A DNA stretch of 46,663 bases from Odoribacter sp. UBA944 (GTDB lineage Bacteria; Bacteroidota; Bacteroidia; Bacteroidales; Marinifilaceae). Both the position numbers and the translations under genes were made by a program. Shown in pieces: positions 7,195 through 13,884 of the stretch (the stretch's first letter is position 1; each line of letters opens with the position of its first letter). The stretch spans positions 1 through 46,663 of the forward strand of contig DBDA01000018.1 of assembly GCA_002293375.1 (NCBI GenBank). The letters are read 5' to 3'. The notes below the pieces were generated by a model, which was given only the letters and a program-made list of their open reading frames with translations, had not been told where the DNA came from and ran no database searches.

Positions 7195-7676
7195 AGCGGT
7201 ATATCGGACACCTGAAATTGGCGGGATGGCTGGTGATAGCTCCCTGGTTGGTGTGGCAACTGACCCTGAAAAATACCCTGGCCCTGCAACGGGAGTGCGG
7301 ACGGATGGAGAAGGAGTTGGAGCAGTTGCAGCAGATGCCGGAAAACAACCCGGCCGGCCTGACTCTCTCCAGCGCCGGGGCGTCGGTCAGCAGCGGGGAG
7401 ATCCTGAACCGGCTCCGGGAACGGATTGAAAAAAACAGGGTCACGGTGGAACGGTACACTCCCTTTTTTACCGAAAGCGAAAAGGAGTTGGAGGTGTATA
7501 CGGGCGAATTGGTCTTATCGGGGACTTTTATCCCGCTTTTGCGGGTGCTGGATTTTATGGAGGGACAGGAGTGTCCCGGAAAGGTGGTATCCGGTACTTT
7601 CCGCTTGGAGACGGACAGGAGAAGCCGGGCGGAGCGTTTGCTGCTGACGGTTTGGGTGCAGGAGGTGGAAGAATAG
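7191..7676 (+). CDS. GspM/PilO-like inner-membrane protein
   Basis: A 161-residue protein with one N-terminal transmembrane segment (about 9-25), a heptad-like charged stretch (about 30-52), and a periplasmic alpha/beta domain in the last 90 residues. This is the layout of PilO and GspM, which pair with PilN and GspL respectively. It follows the GspL/PilN-like gene with an ATGA overlap, exactly as pilN-pilO are arranged elsewhere. A low-complexity linker rich in Ser, Gly and Ala (about residues 62-72) joins the two parts. Similarity in this family is always weak, so the call depends on size, topology and position. Confidence 0.7.
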   Translation: MKRYIGHLKLAGWLVIAPWLVWQLTLKNTLALQRECGRMEKELEQLQQMPENNPAGLTLSSAGASVSSGEILNRLRERIEKNRVTVERYTPFFTESEKELEVYTGELVLSGTFIPLLRVLDFMEGQECPGKVVSGTFRLETDRRSRAERLLLTVWVQEVEE

Positions 7677-7715
7677 AGCGTGGAAGGAGAATGTAGATTA
7701 TAGAAAACGACGAAT

Positions 7716-8096
7716 ATGAAGCGAATAGGATTGTTTTTGCTGGCTGTCACGGTGCTTTGGGCCTGTGAGGATATTTTTGAAAAGGATATTTCCGATGAGC
7801 AATTGGTGATCGTGGCGCCGGCGGCGGATGCGGAAACAACCGAAAAAGAGCAACTTTTTCTGTGGGAGGAGCTGGAAGGTGCAGACAGTTATCTGTTGCG
7901 GATTGTCACCCCCTCTTTTGAAACGGCGGCCCGCTGTTTGGTGGATACGGTGGTGCGGACAAACCGTTTTGAGTATGTGTTGCCCGCCGGTGAATATGAG
8001 TGGTCGGTACAGGGATGTAATTCCGCCTGGCGGACAGTTGTTCAAAAACAGAAACTGACTATTATTGAAGAAGAGGGCGGAGATGAAGGTGAATAA
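7716..8096 (+). CDS. Lipoprotein of the secretion operon (possible pilotin)
   Basis: A 126-residue lipoprotein. The signal LLAVTVLWAC ends at Cys17, the expected lipidation site, and is followed by an acidic run (EDIFEKDISDE). In this phylum acidic residues after the Cys can act as a surface-export signal. The rest resembles a single fibronectin-III-like beta-sandwich: an FLWEELEGADSYLLRI strand pair and a late PAGEYEWSVQG. It lies between the PilO-like and PilP-like genes. It could help place the secretin in the outer membrane, or be a surface part of the machine or a cargo. No known pilotin family is recognised. Its end overlaps the next gene's start by 14 bases. Confidence 0.72.
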   Translation: MKRIGLFLLAVTVLWACEDIFEKDISDEQLVIVAPAADAETTEKEQLFLWEELEGADSYLLRIVTPSFETAARCLVDTVVRTNRFEYVLPAGEYEWSVQGCNSAWRTVVQKQKLTIIEEEGGDEGE

Positions 8097-8550
8097 AGGG
8101 GTATCGGCGCTGCTTTTTCTGGCCGTTGTGGTGGTGTGGGGTCTCGTGATTTGGAAAGTGATCACAGCGCTTTCCAATCCGGCTCCCGTTTCCCCGGCTA
8201 TCGGCGGGAAGGCAGCGATCGTTCCGGAAAAAGAGGCGGCCTTGCTGCTCAATTACCGCGATCCTTTTCTGGGAAGAGCCCCTGCCCTTCCCTCCCCCAC
8301 ACCGGCAGGTTCCGGGAAAAAAGTCCCGAGCATACCGGCTGTGCAACCGGATACACCTCCTGCTTTCCGGTATAAGGGGATTATCGGCAGGCAACGCCAA
8401 GAGTGGCTGTTGATAGAGAGGGGCCGGGAAACGCAGATGATCGACTGGAAAAAGGAGAAAAGCATCGACGGGTACCGCATAGAGCGGGTATACCCGGATT
8501 CGTTGGTGTTGAGCCGGGAGAAAAAGCGGTATGTCGTGCGACTGCAATAA
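8083..8550 (+). CDS. GspC/PilP-like inner-membrane-to-secretin connector
   Basis: A 155-residue protein with an N-terminal transmembrane helix (about 9-29), a Pro/Ala-rich linker, the phrase NYRDPFLGR near residue 58 (the RDPF motif typical of PilP), and a C-terminal small beta domain of the HR/PilP kind (about 95-155). In type II and type IV systems this protein bridges the inner-membrane ring to the periplasmic end of the secretin. The ATG at 8083 is chosen; a purine-rich GAGGGCGGAG precedes it. An in-frame TTG at 8065 would add only a charged hexapeptide. The gene begins inside the lipoprotein gene, suggesting coupled translation. Confidence 0.7.
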   Translation: MKVNKGVSALLFLAVVVVWGLVIWKVITALSNPAPVSPAIGGKAAIVPEKEAALLLNYRDPFLGRAPALPSPTPAGSGKKVPSIPAVQPDTPPAFRYKGIIGRQRQEWLLIERGRETQMIDWKKEKSIDGYRIERVYPDSLVLSREKKRYVVRLQ

Positions 8551-8556
8551 CTAATT

Positions 8557-9795
8557 GTGCAAAAAGAGGGCAAAAAAAAGGGTTTGAAGGCTTCGGTGCT
8601 GGCAACGGTGCTGGTGGCGGGAACGTTGTTGCTATTGGCTATGATGGGTGTTTTTTTGTTGTGGGACCTGCATGCGGGGCAGGCGGCGGGATACCACCGG
8701 AAAAAGCAGTTGCAATGGCACATGGAATCCGGTTTTGTGCTGTATGCAGCGGACAGTGTGGCGGGGAGCCGGATGTTGCAGGATTCCGTTTACAGGCTGT
8801 ATGAAGAGGAGGAAGATGCCCGCCTGCGGACGGAACGTTACCTGTGGGGATTGTACGAAGTGGTGACGGTAGCTACAGTGGAGGACGGCGCTTTTTCCGT
8901 GCGGATGTTCGGAAAGACAAACCCCGGCCCGCAACATCCGGCCCTGTGGGTATGTAACCGCCGGAAAGCGGTCTCTTTTGCCGGGAAAACAGTCCTGTTC
9001 GGAGAGGCGTGGCTTCCGGAAAACGGCCTGCAATATGTGCAGATGCACTCCCGTTTTTTTGAGGGGAAAGCGCTGGACAAGGAACAAATCAAGATCAGCA
9101 GGGAGGAGTTGCCTGCCACGGATCCGGCTGTGCGGAAGAGTATAGAGGCGTTGTGGCAACTTCCGGAGGATACACTTTGCGCCGGCAACCTCTCAGCCGG
9201 CAGGAGTTTCCGGGAGTCGGCGTTGTGTGGGGGGATAGCGGGAGAGCGCTTAGACGGCGATGTTCGGGGGCGGATCATTGTCAAGGGGGAGCGGATTGTC
9301 ATCGGCAGCGAGAGCCACCTGCAGGATGTGCTGATTGTGGCTGCTTCTGTGCGGATAGAGAGCGGATTTACCGGGAAAGTACAGGTATTTGCCCGGGATT
9401 CGGTGGTTTTGGAAGAGGGGGTGCTGTTGGAGTACCCTTCGGGTATTTATCTGCAGGGAGAGGCGCCGGAGGGGTACCTGAAAATGGGGGATGCGTGCGA
9501 GGTAAATGGGTATGTTGTCGTGGAGGAGCGCGCACCGTTGAAAGGCCGGCCGAAAGCCTGTTACATCCAGCCGGAAAGCGCCCGCGTCCGGGGATTGCTC
9601 CGGGTGGACGGGATTGCGCAGGTACAGGGAGATGTAACAGGGAGCGCCTGGTTGCGGGAGAGTTACTATTTTGCTCCGGAAGGGTTTTATTCGGATATTT
9701 TATACAATACCCGCTTTTTTGCTACGGATGAGTTCCCGTATCCCCTGTGGCAGGAGGGGGCGTATGAAAGGAGGTGCGTACAATGGCTGTACTGA
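8557..9795 (+). CDS. GspK-position pseudopilin-like protein with beta-helix-like domain
   Basis: A 412-residue protein starting at a GTG. The N terminus (KKGLKA, then SVLATVLVAG) looks like a prepilin leader and helix, with Ala at the cleavage site. Mature position 5 is Thr, and absence of Glu5 is a hallmark of GspK, the tip subunit. The hydrophobic helix runs to about residue 35. Residues from about 230 to 380 consist of short repeating beta-rich phrases with regular hydrophobic and Gly spacing (DVRGRIIVKGERIVIG, then VLIVAASVRIESGFTGKVQV). This resembles a bactofilin-like or other right-handed beta-helix and is unlike the helical domain of classical GspK. It probably caps the pseudopilus, or contacts substrate or surface. 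The domain call is by eye and is not proven. Confidence 0.65.
   Translation: MQKEGKKKGLKASVLATVLVAGTLLLLAMMGVFLLWDLHAGQAAGYHRKKQLQWHMESGFVLYAADSVAGSRMLQDSVYRLYEEEEDARLRTERYLWGLYEVVTVATVEDGAFSVRMFGKTNPGPQHPALWVCNRRKAVSFAGKTVLFGEAWLPENGLQYVQMHSRFFEGKALDKEQIKISREELPATDPAVRKSIEALWQLPEDTLCAGNLSAGRSFRESALCGGIAGERLDGDVRGRIIVKGERIVIGSESHLQDVLIVAASVRIESGFTGKVQVFARDSVVLEEGVLLEYPSGIYLQGEAPEGYLKMGDACEVNGYVVVEERAPLKGRPKACYIQPESARVRGLLRVDGIAQVQGDVTGSAWLRESYYFAPEGFYSDILYNTRFFATDEFPYPLWQEGAYERRCVQWLY
9767..9774 (+). promoter_or_regulatory. Strong Shine-Dalgarno before minor pseudopilin
   Basis: AAAGGAGG lies 8 bases before the ATG at 9783. It favours that start over the GTG at 9774, which lies inside the site. 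Such strong sites are uncommon before genes in this phylum. Here the site lies within the end of the upstream gene. Confidence 0.6.
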
Positions 9796-10151
9796 AAAAA
9801 AAGATCCCTGCTTCTACACTGCCGGAAGTGGTGGTGGCTTCCGTGATCTGGCTGCTTTTCTTTTTCCTGACGCTGAATATATTGGTGTACGTGGGAACTT
9901 CCCGGACAGATAACAGTGATCTGCTTACGGCCGAGATGGAGTTGTTGACCTGCCGGGCCGAAGCGGAGCTACTGGGGGAAAATGAAACAGTGGTGCACAG
10001 CTACGAATGGGGGGAGATAGAGATCCGGAAGGAGCGGTATGGGGAGGCGATTGTCCGGGTCCGGCTGAAAGCGGTTATCGGAAAAGAGGGGAAGGAGATT
10101 GGCTATACCTATCTGGTATTTGAAAAAAACAGTAACCAACCAAAGAGATAG
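9783..10151 (+). CDS. Minor pseudopilin (GspI-like position)
   Basis: A 122-residue pseudopilin. A short basic leader (AVLKKKIPA) precedes STLPE, giving Ala at -1 and Glu at mature position 5. A hydrophobic helix follows (VVVASVIWLLFFFLTLNIL), and then a small mixed alpha/beta domain. Size and position after the GspK-like gene suggest a tip subunit of the GspI/GspJ/GspH set; which one cannot be decided by eye. The gene overlaps the upstream gene by 13 bases and has its own strong ribosome-binding site. Confidence 0.75.
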   Translation: MAVLKKKIPASTLPEVVVASVIWLLFFFLTLNILVYVGTSRTDNSDLLTAEMELLTCRAEAELLGENETVVHSYEWGEIEIRKERYGEAIVRVRLKAVIGKEGKEIGYTYLVFEKNSNQPKR

Positions 10152-10157
10152 GAACGG

Positions 10158-10685
10158 ATGCAGGGAAAACAGAAAGAGGGCCGGCGGTGGAAAACAGCGG
10201 CTTTTACCATAGCGGAGACCCTGGTGGTGATGGTTATCTCCGGTATCCTGCTCCTGGCGGTATACGAGGGGATCGGAACGGTGAAAAGATATTCGGAACG
10301 GTTGCTGTCCCGGCTGGCAGGAGATAACGATTTGCTGGGGGGAGTGGAGAGCCTGGAAGCCCTGTTTGCCCGCGCCGATTCTGTGTACAGAAACGGGGAG
10401 TATTATTTGTTTTACGGAGCCGGGGAACCGGTCACCGTCTGGAGGCAGGATTCCCTGTTGGGGACGGAGCATCCGGGGGGACGGGATACGTTGTTCCGGA
10501 GGGTACAGTCGGTGCGGGAGCGATCGCCGGAACGGGCCCCGGAAAGAGTGGATTCGCTTTTTATTACCTTGGAACTGCAGGGGCGCTCCGTTTGCCTGGG
10601 GTTTGCACCGGTGGTCCGGGAAGGGACGGTCGTGGAGCGGGTCCGGGAACAAGAAAAAAGATACACCGATGAATTGGAAGAATGA
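10158..10685 (+). CDS. Minor pseudopilin (GspJ-like position)
   Basis: A 175-residue pseudopilin with a charged leader (GKQKEGRRWKTAA) followed by FTIAE, so Ala at -1, Phe at +1 and Glu at +5. The helix TLVVMVISGILLLAVYEGI follows, then a soluble domain of about 130 residues rich in charged residues. Its length matches GspJ or GspH-type tip subunits. It starts 6 bases after the preceding pseudopilin gene and its end overlaps gspF by 17 bases. Confidence 0.78.
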   Translation: MQGKQKEGRRWKTAAFTIAETLVVMVISGILLLAVYEGIGTVKRYSERLLSRLAGDNDLLGGVESLEALFARADSVYRNGEYYLFYGAGEPVTVWRQDSLLGTEHPGGRDTLFRRVQSVRERSPERAPERVDSLFITLELQGRSVCLGFAPVVREGTVVERVREQEKRYTDELEE

Positions 10686-11721
10686 CCGTATGGACGAACG
10701 CCGCAAAGAGGTGTTCTTTTCCGGATTGGGCTCTCTGCTGCAAGCGGGGTTGAGTTTCAGCCGTTCGTTTGAGTTGCTGACGGAAGGGGAAGGCGACCGC
10801 TCCGCCCGCCGGTTGTATGGTACGTTGTACGAACGGGTCATCGGCGGAGAGACGCTTTGGCAGAGCCTGGCGGCCGCTCCGGGGTTTTCGGCCCTGGATG
10901 CGGGTGTGGTGCGCATCGGGGAAGAGACCGGACGTTTGGACGAATCCCTGCAATTCCTCTCGGACTATTACCGTAAACAGATTGAACGCCGCCGGATGGT
11001 GAAGGGGGCGGTGAGCTATCCGTTGGTGATCCTGGGGGCAGCCGTGGCTGTGCTGGTCTTTATGCTGACGGTGATTGTACCCATGTTTGAACAGGTGTAC
11101 GGCCGGATGGGCGGCGAGCTTCCCGGCATTACCCGGTCCATCATTGCTTTCTCCAAACGTTTTCCGCTCCTGCTGGCCGTTACGGGCGGGGTGTTGCTGC
11201 TGGGAAGCGGGGCGGTGATGCTGTGGGGCCGGAACGATGCCTTCCGGCTGTTCCGGGGCCGCCTGTTGCTGCGGATACCGCTGGCCGGCAGCCTGTTGCG
11301 CAAAAATTACGAGGTGCAGTTCTGCAAGTTACTTTACCTCCTCTGCTCGTCGGGCATCCCGCTGCTGAAAAGCATTGCAATGCTGGAAGAGATTATCACC
11401 TTTCCCCCCTACCGCTTTTCGTTCCGGCAGGTCGCCCGGGGGTTGCAGCAGGGAGAACTGTTCGCCGACAACCTGGCCTGTTTCCCGCAACTGTACGACC
11501 GCCGGTTGGTCGCTTTGCTACGGGTGGGCGAAGAGACCAACCGCCTCCCCGAAATGCTCCGGAAACAGGGCGACAGCCTGACGGGGGAACTGGAACACCG
11601 CATCCGGCAACTGGGCAATTTGATGGAGCCGGTGCTGATCCTGGGGATCGGGGGCATCGTCGCCCTGGTGCTGATCTCCATGTACCTGCCGATGTTTAAG
11701 TTGGGGGGAGTTGTGGGGTAG
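10669..11721 (+). CDS. gspF: Inner-membrane platform protein GspF
   Basis: A 350-residue polytopic membrane protein with two T2SSF domains: about residues 14-140 (GSLLQAGLSFSRSFELL near the start) and about 215-340 (LLYLLCSSGIPLLKSIAML near the start). Three hydrophobic membrane spans lie near 115-137, 160-185 and 318-342. It is the rotor or platform on which the GspE ATPase acts. It is shorter than the usual 400 residues because the N-terminal region before the first domain is cut back. The ATG at 10669 is chosen, since a longer in-frame extension would only read through the upstream pseudopilin gene in another frame. It is the last gene of the operon, and no obvious strong terminator follows. 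Confidence 0.92.
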   Translation: MNWKNDRMDERRKEVFFSGLGSLLQAGLSFSRSFELLTEGEGDRSARRLYGTLYERVIGGETLWQSLAAAPGFSALDAGVVRIGEETGRLDESLQFLSDYYRKQIERRRMVKGAVSYPLVILGAAVAVLVFMLTVIVPMFEQVYGRMGGELPGITRSIIAFSKRFPLLLAVTGGVLLLGSGAVMLWGRNDAFRLFRGRLLLRIPLAGSLLRKNYEVQFCKLLYLLCSSGIPLLKSIAMLEEIITFPPYRFSFRQVARGLQQGELFADNLACFPQLYDRRLVALLRVGEETNRLPEMLRKQGDSLTGELEHRIRQLGNLMEPVLILGIGGIVALVLISMYLPMFKLGGVVG

Positions 11722-11758
11722 AAATCAGATGGGGAGTAGATTTTTCCCCGGTTTGCAC

Positions 11759-11766
11759 TATATTTG
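11759..11766 (+). promoter_or_regulatory. -7 promoter element of rarA
   Basis: TATATTTG fits the -7 consensus and lies 18 bases before the rarA ATG. No clear -33 TTTG is seen at the expected distance. Confidence 0.45.
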
Positions 11767-11784
11767 CATAAAATACTGACCGGT

Positions 11785-13059
11785 ATGGAGAATAAACCGC
11801 TGGCGGAGCGGATGCGACCGAAGTCTTTGGACGATTATATCGGCCAGAAGCATTTGGTGGGAGAAGGAAAGGTGCTGCGCAAGATGATTGAATCGGGCGT
11901 GGTTTCGTCGTTTATTTTGTGGGGGCCTCCGGGAGTGGGAAAAACGACGCTGGCTACGATCATGGCGGAGCAGTTGAAGCGTCCGTTTTATGCGCTGAGT
12001 GCGGTCAATTCCGGGGTAAAAGAGGTGCGGGAGGTGATCCAAAAGGCGGAGAGCCAGCGTTTTTTCAACACCCCGAACCCAATCCTTTTCATCGATGAGA
12101 TCCATCGTTTTTCCAAATCCCAGCAGGATTCGCTGTTGGCAGCCGTGGAGAAGGGAACGGTTACCCTGATCGGGGCTACGACGGAAAATCCCTCTTTTGA
12201 AGTGATCTCCCCCCTCCTCTCCCGTTGCCAGGTCTATGTGTTGAAAGCTTTGGAAAAAGCGGATCTGGAGGAGTTGGTGGACAAGGCAGTCGGCAAAGAT
12301 TTTTACCTGAAAGAGAAGCAGATCACGGTGCGGGAGAAAGAGGCGCTGATCTCTTTCAGCGGAGGGGACGCCCGAAAGTTGCTGAATATATTGGAGTTGG
12401 TGGTCAACGCCCAGTCGGGAACGGAGGTGGTCGTGGACAACGAAACCGTGCGCAAAGAGTTGCAGGAGAATCCGTTGATGTACGACAAAGACGGTGAACA
12501 GCACTATGATATTATTTCGGCGATGATCAAATCGGTCCGGGGGAGCGATCCCAATGCCGCCCTCTACTATATGGCCCGCATGCTGACGGGGGGAGAAGAT
12601 CCGAAGTTTATCGCCCGGCGGTTGGTGATCCTGGCGGCGGAGGACATCGGGTTGGCCAATCCCAATGCCCTGCTGATGGCTAATGCCTGTTTTGACGTTG
12701 TGCACAAGGTTGGTATGCCGGAGGCGCGTATTCCCCTGTCGGAATGCCTGATCTATCTGGCTACATCGCCCAAAAGCAATTCGGCTTATCTGGCGATCGA
12801 CGCTGCCATGCAGTTGGTCAAAGAGAGCGGCAATGTAGCAGTACCCCTCCATTTGCGGAACGCCCCGACGCAGTTGATGAAACAGTTGAACTACGGCAAA
12901 GAGTACAAATACGCACACGATTTTCCGGGTAATTTTGCCGATCAGGAGTACCTGCCGGAAGAGGTCAAAAGCGCCGTATTCTATAAACCGCAGGCCAATG
13001 CACAGGAGGTGAAGATCCTGGAACGTTTGAAAGTTTGGTGGAAGAAAAAATACAAGTAA
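11785..13059 (+). CDS. rarA: Replication-associated recombination protein RarA
   Basis: A 424-residue AAA+ ATPase of the RarA/MgsA/WRNIP1 family, which acts at stalled replication forks. The N terminus (PLAERMRPKSLDDYIGQKHL) is diagnostic. Walker A is GPPGVGKTT (near residues 48-56) and Walker B is LFIDEIHRF. The C-terminal part has the family's tetramerisation region (SDPNAALYYMARML and ARRLVILAAEDIGLANP). The ATG at 11785 is used because a -7 element ends at 11766, making an in-frame start 21 bases upstream too close to it. kdsA follows after 3 bases, so the two are co-transcribed. Confidence 0.95.
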   Translation: MENKPLAERMRPKSLDDYIGQKHLVGEGKVLRKMIESGVVSSFILWGPPGVGKTTLATIMAEQLKRPFYALSAVNSGVKEVREVIQKAESQRFFNTPNPILFIDEIHRFSKSQQDSLLAAVEKGTVTLIGATTENPSFEVISPLLSRCQVYVLKALEKADLEELVDKAVGKDFYLKEKQITVREKEALISFSGGDARKLLNILELVVNAQSGTEVVVDNETVRKELQENPLMYDKDGEQHYDIISAMIKSVRGSDPNAALYYMARMLTGGEDPKFIARRLVILAAEDIGLANPNALLMANACFDVVHKVGMPEARIPLSECLIYLATSPKSNSAYLAIDAAMQLVKESGNVAVPLHLRNAPTQLMKQLNYGKEYKYAHDFPGNFADQEYLPEEVKSAVFYKPQANAQEVKILERLKVWWKKKYK

Positions 13060-13062
13060 TAC

Positions 13063-13866
13063 ATGTTTACGGAAAAAAGGAGAAATTCGGAGATGTTCTT
13101 TCTGTTGGCCGGCCCTTGTGTGATCGAGGGGGAAGAGATGGCTATGCAGATTGCGGAGCATGTGCTCCGAGTAACGGAAAAGTTGGGTATTCCCTATGTT
13201 TTTAAAGGTTCGTTTAAAAAAGCCAACCGGTCGCGCTTAGACTCTTTTACGGGGATCGGAGACGAAGAGGCTCTGACGATTCTGCGGAAAGTAAAGTCGA
13301 CATTCGGCATACCGGTGGTGACGGATATTCATTCGCCCGAGGACGCCCTGTTGGCGGCGGAGTATGTGGATGTTCTGCAAATCCCTGCTTTTCTCTGCCG
13401 GCAGACCGATCTGTTGGTGGCGGCTGCTCAAACCGGCAAGACGGTGAATGTCAAGAAGGGACAGTTCCTGGCGCCCGAATCGATGCGTTTTGCTGCGGAC
13501 AAGATCCGGGAATCGGGCAACAAGAATGTATGGGTGACGGAAAGGGGCACGACCTTCGGTTATCAGGATTTGGTGGTGGATTTCCGGGGGATCCGGGTCA
13601 TGCAGGAGACCTGCAACTGCCCGGTAGTGGTGGATGTGACGCACTCCCTGCAACAACCGAACCAGTCGTCCGGCGTCACCGGCGGGCGGCCGGAGTTGAT
13701 TGAAACCATTGCCAAGGCCGGCATTGCCGTGGGGGCCGACGGGCTTTTTATCGAAACGCACGAAGATCCCTCCGTGGCAAAATCCGACGGAGCAAATATG
13801 CTGAAATTGGATCTGTTGGAAGGGTTGCTGGAAAAAACGGTGCGCATCCGGGAGGCGATCCTGTAA
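13063..13866 (+). CDS. kdsA: 3-deoxy-8-phosphooctulonate (KDO-8-P) synthase
   Basis: A 267-residue cytoplasmic enzyme that joins phosphoenolpyruvate and arabinose 5-phosphate to make KDO 8-phosphate, the first committed step to the inner sugar of lipopolysaccharide. Family motifs are complete: LAGPCVIEGEE, FKGSFKKANRSR, DIHSP, QIPAFLCRQTDLL and VKKGQFLAPE. The conserved CNCPVVVDVTHS also lies in the expected place. Length is normal. The metal-dependent or metal-independent class is not decided here. The gene follows rarA closely and converges on mutS2. Confidence 0.95.
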   Translation: MFTEKRRNSEMFFLLAGPCVIEGEEMAMQIAEHVLRVTEKLGIPYVFKGSFKKANRSRLDSFTGIGDEEALTILRKVKSTFGIPVVTDIHSPEDALLAAEYVDVLQIPAFLCRQTDLLVAAAQTGKTVNVKKGQFLAPESMRFAADKIRESGNKNVWVTERGTTFGYQDLVVDFRGIRVMQETCNCPVVVDVTHSLQQPNQSSGVTGGRPELIETIAKAGIAVGADGLFIETHEDPSVAKSDGANMLKLDLLEGLLEKTVRIREAIL

Positions 13867-13884
13867 TATAGAGTCTGTTTAAAT
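13867..13884 (+). repeat. Short dispersed motif TATAGAGTCTGTTTAAAT
   Basis: One of four copies of the core GTCTGTTTAAAT in the window (others at 541-557, 1793-1809 and 23975-23991). It fills the 17-base gap between the convergent stops of kdsA and mutS2 and touches the mutS2 stop. Confidence 0.6.

Noticed and set aside
10366..10668. N-terminal extension of GspF
   Set aside because: It overlaps the upstream pseudopilin gene in another frame and its residues are Arg/Gly/Ser-rich with no T2SSF features.
11758..13161. A 467-codon open frame on the reverse strand opposite rarA
   Set aside because: It is fully antisense to a conserved gene with all RarA motifs, and its product is His/Gln/Arg-rich with no family features.
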